DNA from: Sclerodactyla briareus
Lineage: Eukaryota > Echinodermata > Holothuroidea > Dendrochirotida > Sclerodactylidae
DNA: 64,000 nt
NCBI GenBank assembly: GCA_026419785.1
Contig: JAODTK010002732.1
Span: 124,001 to 188,000, forward strand
Direction of reading: 5' to 3'
Positions 50,961 through 61,840 of this stretch are shown piece by piece; the first letter of the stretch is position 1; the number at the start of each line of letters is the position of its first letter. Both the position numbers and the translations under genes were made by a program. The notes under the pieces are model-generated. The model was not told the DNA's origin, did not search any database, and saw only the letters and a program-made list of their open reading frames with translations.

Positions 50961-52489
50961 ATTGTGAATCCTAAGGCAAAACTTGGGGAGAGGGTAACCT
51001 TTGAATCCCGATTAAATTTATACAAACAGTGTTAAGGGTCAATTGAGGTCATTTTAATGTGAATTAATTTGTAAATTACACAATTTTTCGAATTTTGTTG
51101 AGAATGGCGAGTAACAATTGGAATGAGTGCCGGTAGGGTGCTCGTAGAGATATTTTTTTTATTTTGTTGTCATGGTAATTGTTGGGTTCAGTAATCAAAG
51201 AACATCTATAGACAAGGTCAAAAGGTCAAAGGTCAAGTTTTACAGAAAATGTGGCGTATTTAGGAGTACAGGACAAAGAAATAAAAACCGTCGATTTTTG
51301 GATATGTGATAGTTCTATATCTGTACATAGACGAAACCAACTCCCGCTTCAATCTGACACCTGGTCTTAAGTTACAAGGGGGTAAGGTTGATTTAATACC
51401 TTTTTGGGCGATAGCATTAGGCGTGTGTGTACATGATGACATAATGCTTTTGGGGCTTGGGCAATTCACATTGAGGCAGCATTTTTCATAAAAACCGTCA
51501 TGTCATCAAAGGTCATTCGAGTCAAGGAACTGCCAATATATTACATTTTCTGCAAATCATTTTAGGGACTGTGTGTTATATAACTAAAATTTCGGGACAT
51601 GCTGCATTTAATTAAGGGTAAACATTATTTCATGGAAAACCCGTTATGTCATCAAAGGTCATTCCATGGTCACTTATGACCAAAAACTGTCAAATAATAA
51701 CATTATGCAACAGCTCCAGAGAATGTACGCTACCTTCTTAAGAAGGTTTAGTCTTGGGGGCACCCTAGTGACCAAGCCTGATGCTGAAATCGCTATTATT
51801 ATAGTATGCTATCAATAACCTAAATGGTTTACTCATTTCAACCCTCGGGCAGGTTATTTCCATTCTCCTAACTAGTATTCCCACTCACGTGCAACAGACA
51901 GAAGATTTCATCCATTGTCCAAACCTGCCTTTTTTACGTGAGGTTCACATCAGCCTGTCATAACTTCTGGGCCCCTACACTGACCATATAAAGTTCTAAA
52001 ACCCTCATAATTGTTTACTATCCCAGGCACTATTCAAGAATGATGGTGGTCAGGTGTCACCGGCAGTAGCTCTGGTGTGTTATGAGATGGGGGGAGGGAG
52101 GGTAACGCCCTTGTATCACTTATAAGTCATAGCTTCAGCCAGTAGGGACTGGGCCCCTCCCCCCAAAAAATTTTTACCTGCATGACTCCTAATTAGATGG
52201 CTTATTCCACTCTATGACCAGGGGCTGTGCGGGGGGTGGTGTGAACTCCCTAGGGAGTTGATGGAATAGTTGATGGTATAACGGGCTATCTTTGATGATC
52301 TAAGGATAACTTTAATTAGATTTAGGGTTCATTTACATGTTTGGACAATACAGGAATCTGAAGGGAACTATTAACTCATTAAGTATTGGTTTATAATGGG
52401 AGGTAACGTAGGGTGGTGTCAATATGGCAATGGGAGGACTGTTGAAAATATTTAAGAGGTATTGGGAGATTAAAGCAACATATGGAATA
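50961..52489. repeat. AGGTCA-rich and unique modules of copy B
   Basis: Equivalent of 40911-42399. Three AGGTCA steps at 51215-51235 match the triple repeat in copy A, but one spacer is a base longer. No gene recognised. Confidence 0.7.
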
Positions 52490-52575
52490 CTTTGTAATTG
52501 TTTGCATATGGTGACTAAAAGAAGTAAATACACTGATCGCGCAACCAGGCGAGACACTGGTTGCGATCGCCTGGT
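52490..52575. repeat. Conserved hairpin module, site 4
   Basis: TTGTAATTGTTTGCAT, ACACTGATCGCGCAACCAGG, CGAGACACTGG, TTGCGATCGCC. This copy is close to the consensus and shows both the outer and inner pairing arms. Confidence 0.75.
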
Positions 52576-52689
52576 ATAATTTATGTTTAGCTCGTGAGCA
52601 AGATTACGGATGAACAGTAGGTGCCTATGGTCGACTTGGGTTGACATAGATGGGGATTAGAGTGTAGATGAAATGAATAGATTTTCAGC

Positions 52690-55210
52690 GTAAATAGGGT
52701 CATCAAGGTCAATTCGGGGTCAAAAACTGTTTTGTGGCAAACTTGGGAAGGCAAAGGTCTTGCGAGGTTGGGAGGTGCACCATTGTGATTCACTCGTGAC
52801 CTAATCTGTGGACTTTGACCTCAATTGACCCGTTTCCATGTTTTTGCCGAATAATCTTCGTGGCCATTTCGGATCTCAAAGGTACCTTCGATCGAAATGA
52901 ACCATTAATTTGACCCATGTGACCTTTGAGCGTGAAGATATCGGAGGGCAAAGTTTTCAATTTGAAATTAAGTGCAAGTTAGAATGTTCGTAGTGAGTTG
53001 TCATGGTGATTTTTCGAATCAGCAGGTCAAAACGACCCATGAATATGAGGTCCAAAAAGGGTCAAAGGTCAAATGTTGAATGAATGTGCTTATTTTTCAT
53101 GTTACAGGGCAAAGAATGCAAATGTCAATTCGTAAAAAATTTGGATATCTTGCCGAGCTAGTGTGCTGACTAGACGAAACACCTGACTTCATAGGGCACT
53201 CGGAGTCTCAAGTTACGAGGGGTTCAAGGTGGTTTTGATACCTTTTTGGCAATAGCCTCGGCAGTATTCGGGAGAATTTGCGTGTAGACTGCGTGCATCT
53301 CATCGAGAGTAACATTTTTCATAAAAAAACGGAATGTCATCAAAGGTCATCAAGGTCACTTATGGAGGAAAAGCTATTATTTCGGAGACAAATTACAATG
53401 ACATTGCTTGGCAATGTGGAAATTTCAGGACAGGGTGTACGTCAATGGTGGAGAAAATTTCCATCAAAACATTCAGGTCATCACAGGTCAGTCAAGGGAA
53501 CTTATGGGCATATAACTGCCAAAATATGTGTTACTGCAACATCTTCCAGTGACCTTTCCTGATGTGTTTAATTTCAGGACAGGGTGTAACCCATCTAGGG
53601 TTACATTTTTATAAAAAGGGTAATGTCATCCAGAGTGTCATTAAAGGTAATTTGAGGTCAAAAACTGATTTTGTACTGAGACGGCAATAGCACTGGCGTG
53701 TTCATCAGCAGGAATACAAAATGCTCCTGGAAGTGGATGTACACATGGAGAGTTACAATTTTTCATAAAACCTGTCATGTATGAGAGGTCATCCAAGGTC
53801 GCAGAGTAGGGTCAAAAATGACTGTTTTCTGGCGATAATCGAAGCATGAATATCTGGAAGGCTGGAAGGTTCACCATTGTGATATAATTGTTGATTGCAT
53901 GTGTGGGACCTATGACCTCAATTTGACCTCTGTCGGGTGGTCATGTGGTTAAAGGTTGAGTCTTGAATAATGTGCTTATTTAAGGAGTTTACGGGCAAAA
54001 AAAATAGAAAACTGATTATTTTTGGATATGTGATAGACCTGTGTGCGTTATGGAGGGGACCAACTGTACCGCTTCGATCGGACAGTTACTTGGTAGTTAA
54101 AAGGGTCAAAGTTTAATTTAATAGCTTTTTCGCAATAACTGTAGGCGTGTTCATTGGAATGCAATATGCGACTAGGAGTGGAGCAGTCACAAGGAGAATA
54201 ACAATTTTTATAAGAGCCGCCATGTCATTGGAGGTCATAAAAGGTCACGTAGGCGTCAAAATACACGATTTTGTAACTTTTTGGCAATAGCAACTGGGCA
54301 TGTTCACTCAGAATGCAAAATGCTCCTGGAGTGGATGTATCACATGGAGAGTTACAATTTCATAAAAACGCCCATGTCATTAAAGGTATTCAAGGTCAGT
54401 AGGGGTCAAAAACTGTTCTCTGGACATGAACGTGAGAATGGAATATCTGTGAGGCGGGAGGTGCCCCATTGTGATATAATTGTTGAACTGCATGTGTGTG
54501 ACCTCTGACCTCAATTTGACCGCTGTAGGTGTAATGTGGGTAAAGGTTGAGTCTGAATAAATGTGTTATTTAAGGAGTTACGGGCAAAAAAATAGGAACT
54601 GGTTATTTTGGAGATATGTGATAGACCTTTGTGTGCTTTATGGAGAAACCAACTCCTGCTTCGATCGGACGCATACGTTGGTAGTGACAAGGGGGCAAAG
54701 TTTAATTTTTAATAGTGCTTTTTCGCAATAACATTAGGATGTCATTGGATGACATATGCTTATGGTGGATGATCACAGATGGAAAAGCATAACCATTTTT
54801 ATAAAAAACGCCATGTATTGAAGGTTCATTAAAGGTGTTCACGTAGGGGTCAAAAAAACTGATTTAAGTTACTTTTTTGGAATAGCACTGGGGAGTGTTC
54901 TCAGAAGCAAAATGCTCTCAGGAGTGGATTGTATCACCATTGGAGAGTACCAATTTTCTTAAAAACTGCCAAGTCATTAAACGTCATTCAAAGTCACTTA
55001 GGGGTCAAAAAGTTTATGGCCCGTAATCGGAGAATGAATATCTGTGAAGGCAAAGGTTCACCCTTGTGATATAATTGTTGACCTGCTGTTGTTGGTTGAC
55101 CCTGATCCTCAATTTGAATGCCTCTGGCGGTGTGTCATGTGGTTTAAAGGTCGAGTCTGAATAAATGTGCTTATTTAAGGAGTGTAACGTGTGCACACAA
55201 AAAAAATAGA
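52690..55210. repeat. AGGTCA-rich modules and ~590-bp units (copy B, set 2)
   Basis: Equivalent of 42590-45130. GGCTGGAAGG or its equivalent lies at about 53858, 54450 and 55045. Confidence 0.8.
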
Positions 55211-55838
55211 AAAAAACAAAACTGGTTTGGCAAAGTGCGGGCTATACAAGTGGCGGGTCTGCCCGCCAGGCTTGGGTGTCTACGTTAAGGACCGGTAATA
55301 GCCTTTTTAGGTAATCTCTGTTGGCTCGTTTAGCAAGATTACAGATGAACCTAGGTCTACGGTGACTTCGTTTGGCACATAGATGCGGGATATGAAGTAG
55401 ATGTACTGATTAGATTTTCAGCGTCAATATGCTAATTGGGTCGTCTAATTTGCATAATTTATGCGAAAATTCACAGGTTCATCAGATTGTTTCCATTCCA
55501 TCACCACTCAATTCTGTGTGAATAGAGCACTCTGGTGATTATTCACTTATACTATAATATTGTATTATTACACAGAGGGTGGAGAACACTGAGGTACATT
55601 CAGTGTGTCTGATTCGCATGGGTTTCCCAAATTTCAAAGTTGGTTTGATTTTCCTAAAGCTTGATTGGTATGGTCTACCTTAGTGTATTCCCCCAAAATG
55701 TTAAAATAACATTGACTCAAGTCACTGGAGGTTTGCAGTGTGTATAAATTGTTTAATTTCATGCAACTGTTCAAGTTTGTTGAATCCCTGTATTTAAGTG
55801 GGTCCTGAGATATGTGAAATTGAGCAATGCGTCAAAGG

Positions 55839-56033
55839 AAAAAAAAAAAAAAAAAAAAAACAAAAAACAAAAAAAAAAAAACAAAAAAAAAAAAAAAAAA
55901 AAAAAACAAAAAAAAAAAAAACAATGAAAGTAAACAAAAAAAAAAAAAAAAAAAAAAGAACAAAAATAACAAAAAAAAAAAAAAAAAAAAAAAAACATAA
56001 AAAAAAAAAAAAAAGAAAACAAAAAAAAAAAAA
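55839..56033. repeat. 195-bp A-rich tract inserted in copy B
   Basis: Almost pure A broken by single C or G bases. It lies between GAGCAATGCGTCAAAGG and TGTTGAATATTGG, which are nearly adjacent in copy A (about 45755-45767). It is not a coding tail; the F-rich and K-rich open frames over it are trivial. Confidence 0.9.
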
Positions 56034-56212
56034 TGTTGAATATTGGTCTAATTGCATAATTCAGGCCGAATTCTTTGCCACATTTCCACCAAACTTATAC
56101 TTCTTGGCACTCTTCAGTAGACATTGTCCTTAATCAGTCCTTTACGAATTTGAAATTGATCACTATTAATAGGGTGTATAATATGCTATACCAAAAATCT
56201 AAAAGCAACACA

Positions 56213-56300
56213 TTAAATTCCTTGTAATGTTTGCATGGTGACTATTAGATGGAAACATGATCGCGCAACCACGGCGAGACACTGGGGGCGGATCGCTTTC
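56213..56300. repeat. Conserved hairpin module, site 5
   Basis: CCTTGTAATGTTTGCATGG, TGATCGCGCAACCACGG, CGAGACACTGG, GGGCGGATCGC, followed by AAATATCCCCCCATT as at sites 3 and 6. Confidence 0.7.
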
Positions 56301-57224
56301 AAATATCCCCCCATTACCAATGGCTGAATGATTTCAAACCGTTGTTGAGCAAGTGTAAAAAAGGCACAAACTAATCAACTGTTTTGCCCCATGCAATCAG
56401 CCCCACAAAAGTCAATGTTTAGGGGAAAAAAAATGATTTTTGTTCATAATTTGAGAATTTTGAAAATCTGGTCAGTTTTAGGATATTTAGAGTTGGGAGG
56501 ACTGAATATTCCAAATTTATAAGAAGGTACAAAGTATAAAACAAAGGGTTTACCCAGCATTTAGGCGTAGAAAACTGACATTTTCATGCATATGAATAAT
56601 TTCTGGGAAAAATGCTGTTTCGACTTATTTTGAGAATTTTGTCCATTGCAACTGGCGAAATATAGCAGCAGAAACAAATAATGTTTCACATTTGCCGATG
56701 CGATCCTGCAACATCAAGAGATTGCCATCTTGTTTTAAAATTGCGAAGTAGGACAAAATAGGATGTGATTAGATGGTCCTTATTGTGTCTACTGCGTCCC
56801 TTAGTTAACGCCAATCTTGCTTAGGCCACTCCTATGGTGATTTCTGTCTGTTTACTTTCTCTGTGACTCCACCGTTTATGCACACGCTGTCTGTCGTCCT
56901 CATGTCCCACTCTCGTACCTCCCCTTTCCTTTCCCCCCCACCCCTTAAACCTTATATCAATATAGCTGTTGAAACATATTATAAGCTATTGATTGGAGGA
57001 AGGCAAGGTTGATATGGGGTTATCATAATGTATTATAAAATATATTTATCAATATTTTCATTCACATTCTAGGGGGGGGGAAGGGTTGCCTCGTTCACTT
57101 TTGCAAGTGTGACCCAACGGACAACTAAACATTGTTTGACAGGCGATACTGTAGAAACTTGTTAAAATCTGAGTCTCTGTAGTGAAGCAGGACTAGATTC
57201 GCCTGCTACAGTCGCTATGATGCA

Positions 57225-57545
57225 AGCACCTGCATGGGATTTACATGCGCATCCACTCGACACCAGATGTATGGGTTCTGCTTTTGCAACACGATTGAAT
57301 TGCCTTTGCTTCCACTTTGCACAGATGCATGTGCTTCCACTTTGCACAGATGCATGTGCAACCCACCTTGCACAGATGCATGCGCAACCCACAGTGCACG
57401 GTTTTATGATGAATTAAACAATGCAATTGTGTTGCAACTCACTTGATGCAGCAGGATGAATGTGACCATTTGAACGGATGCATATGCAACCAGTTTGCAT
57501 ATGGATGGCATGTGCACACCAGTGTTCACCCAGGATAGTAGGTGC
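57225..57545. repeat. 26-bp hairpin minisatellite, copy B
   Basis: Same steps as 46830-47112, with the CTTTGCACAGATGCATG..TGCTTCCA variant repeated (about 57310-57370). Confidence 0.85.
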
Positions 57546-57893
57546 AACTACGTTGAATGACAAGCACGTGCAATTACTTGGAATTATGAACGTATGTGCA
57601 ACTTTTTATGGGTGGGTGTCGTTTGGAAGGGCCACAGGTAAAAACAAAAACTGCCTTGATAGTTAAATCTAATTCCTAACTCCCTGAGGCTGTTAAAGGT
57701 TGCAGCGGGCAGTGGACCTGAAGAGTCGGAGACCTCGCAGTGGTGATTCACCCACTTTCAGCAGCCCAAGCATACAGAACTTGATGTGGTACACTGTTTC
57801 TGGTCACTGTCTGAGTTTAAGGGCTTGATCAGCTGTAGTACAGAGAAGGATGTGCTCTGGAGACATATCTTCGAGACAGTCGGTAGTGACTAA

Positions 57894-58734
57894 CTCTCGA
57901 GCGGGGACGGGTGGGAAGCATGTGTAGCATGGCATGCAGCAGTGTTGGACCACCCCCCTTTCTGTCAAGTTGGAGAATTGAGCACACCCCCAACTGTTGC
58001 ATTTCCTGCCAGGGGAGGAATGACTGCTTTATATTCTTCATTATTTTCCATACATCCATAACTCCATAGGTCAATTGAGAAAATATTTGTCTCCTGTCAA
58101 GGTACTTGAGCATAAGGCTTGGAGGAAAAAGCTGATAATTGCCCATTGGTGGGACCGCTATCAGAACTGCCACGAGACGCTCTCACAAAGATGTTCTACT
58201 ACTAGAGGAATCTGGCGGCATGAATTCAATGTACTCATGGAAGCGAGGCCGACTGGACATGACATTGGGGGAGAGAGCAGGTTGGAGGAGGATTTGGAGG
58301 TTGGTTTAGGATGGGGAGGATTGCCCAGTTCAAACGACTTCTGAGGGACAGGATTGGTGTGAGACGGATGCTGCAAGATTGAGGTGAATCCAGCCCCCTC
58401 ACCACGATCAGGTCACATTCCCGAGTTGAAGCTGGGAGATAGAAGGCATCTTGAGCACAACACCCCCTCTTCTGTAGAATCTCTCTCAGTTTCACGCAGA
58501 GGATCTTCTGAACATGGCAAAAATGATTAGCATCAAAAAATATACCCATGAGAGGATTTCAACCTTATTATAGCGTCGTGTGGGGGAGGCGGACGGCTTC
58601 GTAGTGCGCCTTTCAGCGAGCACAACAAGAGGGAACCCAACCCGCTGGAGCATGGCTGTCAGGGTCATGATCTGTGAGGCCCCAACTGGGGTGGATGCTT
58701 ATTGAAATGGTTGAACTGGCAGCTCCAGACAAAT
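57894..58734. repeat. Tail after copy B, repeated after copy C
   Basis: Matches about 60390-61190: CAATTGAGAAAATAT, TATCAGAACTGCCA, GACGCTCTCACAAAGATG, GCAGAGGATCTTCTGAACATG and CAACTGGGGTG. No equivalent stands after copy A, so this is the old right flank of the block. No gene recognised. Confidence 0.75.
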
Positions 58735-61190
58735 ATTGTCTTTTAATCTAATTTGGCCTAATTCATGCGATCTTAGTCCATTTCCACAAACTTCTACTTC
58801 TTTTCTTTTTTTCTTTCACTCTTCATAACATTGCATTATCAGTCCCCTTACGAATTTGAAATTGATCACTGATTAATAGGTTGGTTAAATGCTATACCCC
58901 AAAATCTAAAGCAACACATTAAATTCCTTGTTTAACTGTTGCATGGTGACTATTAGATTGAAACACTGATCGTGCAACCAGCGAGACACTGGGCGATCAC
59001 CTTGTCAGATATCCCCCCCTTCCAATGGCTGAATGATTCAAACTTTTAGCCGTGTAAAAAGGCAAACAATAACAACGTTTCCCTCAATCCAGCCCAAAAA
59101 GTCAATTTAGGGGAAAAAATGATGTTTTGGCCAAATTTGAGAATTATTTTTTGAAAATCTGGTCAGTTTTTGGTATTTAGAGATTGGGAGGATGAATGAT
59201 TCCAAATTTCATGAGAAGGTACAAAGTATCAAACAAGGGTTTCCCGCTTTAGGCTGTATAATCAACCTGAAATTTCCATGAATATGAATCATTTTCTGGG
59301 AAAAATGGCTGTTTTCAGACTTATTTTGATAAATTTTTGTCCATGTTGGCAACTGGTGAAATATAAGCAAGCCAGAACAAATGAATATTCCACATTTTGT
59401 CCGATGAGTCCTGCAACATCCAGAGATTGCCCCTCTTGTTTAATTGCGAAGTAGACAAATTAGGATGTGATTAGAGGTGGTGTATTAGTAAGAACTTGCT
59501 AGGGACAGATTATCTGGATAGTCGATTGGCGCCCATCCAATTCCCCCATATTACGTGCATAACAGGTTGAAACCATTACGGATAGACGGAGGCAATGTTT
59601 TGATTTTGGGTTATCATACTTGATTATTATAAAAAATATTTCCAAATATTTTCATTCACATTTCCCTAGGAGTTGCCTTCATCTTTTGCAAAGTGTGACC
59701 CAAGACAATAAACCATCTGTTGCCTGGATACCTGTAGCAAATTGTTAAAATCAGCTCTGTAGTAGCATGACTATACGCCTTGCAACAGTCCGCATGTGCA
59801 ACCCCACTTGCATGGTGCATGCGCACCACTTCACACAGATGCATGTGCTTCTGCTTTGCACAGATCATGTGCTTCTGCTTTGCACAGATGCATGTGCTTC
59901 CACTTTGCACAGATGCATGTGCAACCACCCTTGCACAGATTCATCGCACCACCTTGCACGATGAATGTGCAAAAACCACTCTGCAATCACTGATGAATGT
60001 GCAACCCCACTTTGCAACGATGCATATGCAACCAGTTTAATGGATGCAGTGGCACCAGTTTACACTGATCATGTGCAACAAACGTTGAACTGAACTCACT
60101 TGCACTACTTTGAAGAACGTAGGTTCAACTTTTTTTTGGGGGGTTCGTTTGGAAGGCCAGGTAAAAAAAACTCTTGATAATAAAATTTTCCTAACCCCTG
60201 AGGCCTGTAAGCGTGCCAGGCAAGTGGCACCTGCAGAGATCGGAGACTCGAAGTGGTGAATTCACCTCCATCCAGCATACCTTGATGTGGCTACTGTTTC
60301 TGGTACTGTCTGAGTAAGGGAGACATCGTGTACAGAGAAGGATGGTGCTGGAGACATTCTTGATACAGTGGTCCTGGTGACTAACTCACCTCGAGGCCGG
60401 GGAGCATGTTAGCATGCATACGTGACACCTCCACTTTCTCAGTTGGAGAACACCCCCCAACTGTGTGCCATTCCTCCATGGAAGAATCGACTGCTTTATC
60501 TTCTTCATTATCCATTAATTCCATAATCCATAATGTCAATTGAGAAAATATTTTGTTCTCCTTCAAGGTCTTTGAGCATAAGCTTGGAGACGCTGTAAGC
60601 TGCCCCATTTGGTGACCTCTATCAGAACTGCCAGAGACGCTCTCACAAAGATGTTCACCTCTAGAGGATCTGGCAGGCAATGAATTCAATTTACATCATG
60701 GAAGCGCGGGCGACTGAAATGACAGGAGAGGCAGGTGGAAGGAGATTTTGAGGTTGGTTTTTGAGGAGGGGAGGATGATTCCCTAGTCAAACGAGAGTGC
60801 AGGATGTTGTGAGGACGGATGCTGAAAAAGACCAACTGAGGTGAATCCACACCCCCCCCTCCCCCCACGATCAGGTCACACCCCCGAAAATTGAAGCTGG
60901 AGAAGGCTATCCTTAGCCACCCCACCTCCCCTCTTCCTGATAGATCTTTTGGTTTTTTCCTCTCATTTTCAGCAGAGGATCTTCTGAACATGCAAATGAT
61001 ATGCCATCAAAACATATACCCATGAGAGGATTTTCACCTGATATGGTCGCTGGGGAGGGGACGGGCCTCGAGTGCGCTCGCAGCGATCACCAAACCAGAG
61101 GGAACCTAACGTGAGCATGACTGCTACCATGGTCATGCTCTGCTGATGCCCAACTGGGGTGAAATGGGGAAGCCTGAGCTCCCATGACAA
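58735..61190. repeat. Partial third copy (C) of the block and its tail
   Basis: Starts at TCTAATTTGGCCTAATTC, equivalent to about 56040 in copy B, and runs through a hairpin module (58920-59010), the 26-bp minisatellite (59765-60110) and the whole tail. It lacks the A-rich tract. The junction at 58735 joins the end of the tail directly to the middle of the block. Confidence 0.85.
59765..60110. repeat. 26-bp hairpin minisatellite, copy C
   Basis: Steps of TTTGCACAGATGCATGTGC with TTCCAC or AACCAC. The block TGCTTCTGCTTTGCACAGA appears twice in a row here, a local expansion. Confidence 0.85.
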
Positions 61191-61840
61191 TAGTGAAACG
61201 AGTACTGATTAGCGAACACTGATGGTACTGCAATTAACCCTTCAGATGTCCAATATAACCGCGACGGACTATATTTGCCATAGAGTTTTTGGGCCTAAAT
61301 TCATATTTGTGGTTGGAGTGCCCCCTACTATTATGGCCACTCTATGATTGGAAAGATCGCAACAGAATCTTTCTAGTGTAGTACATAACATGGCAGTGGT
61401 GCAAGAACTTCTTTCGCCCTTCCCGCTCCCCAAAAGAGTTTACTCTTATGATTTTTAATTAGCCGTCGTGTATTTTCGATCCGCCATCTTGGACTTTTTG
61501 TCACCAATAACAAACATCATGACTTGCCTTGACACAAGGGCCAACTTATAACAACCTTAAGAATACCCGCCCCATCTATTTCCTATGAAATCCTTCAATG
61601 CATCCTCACCTTCCTCGACTGTCCTCATCAGAGCGGTTCGACACCTAATAATAACCTAATCTAAACAACGCCTTATACTATCAGGATAACCGATATGACT
61701 GACTATCCCATACATCAACCATCACCATGTCCCCATAACCACCTCCAATCACTATCAATCTCTACATGTCTCTACATCACTCAATCCTTGATACATAAAC
61801 GACATAAAATAATAACACTAACTCCATGACTTCTAGTGGA
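61191..61840. other. Flank of the BEL/Pao fossil, possible 3' end region
   Basis: Sequence between the end of copy C and the recognisable coding part of the BEL/Pao element. It probably contains the 3' non-coding region or LTR of the element, but no second LTR is in the window to define it. Confidence 0.3.

Larger units (their letters stand above)
47433..57893. repeat. 10-kb segmental repeat, copy B
   Basis: Head-to-tail second copy of 37419-47432 with the same module order. It is about 450 bp longer, of which 195 bp is an A-rich insertion (55839-56033) absent from copy A. The left junction falls inside the Helitron remnant, so only the EACCL..RFIN..EHLPEDPG part is present, at about 47440-47660. 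The right end merges into the sequence that originally followed the block (57894-58734). Confidence 0.88.

Noticed and set aside
55771-56133. Phenylalanine-rich (minus) and lysine-rich (plus) open frames
   Set aside because: Trivial translation of the A-rich tract.
57829-58549. Several 70-114-codon frames in the tail after copy B
   Set aside because: The repeated tail after copy C does not keep any of them.
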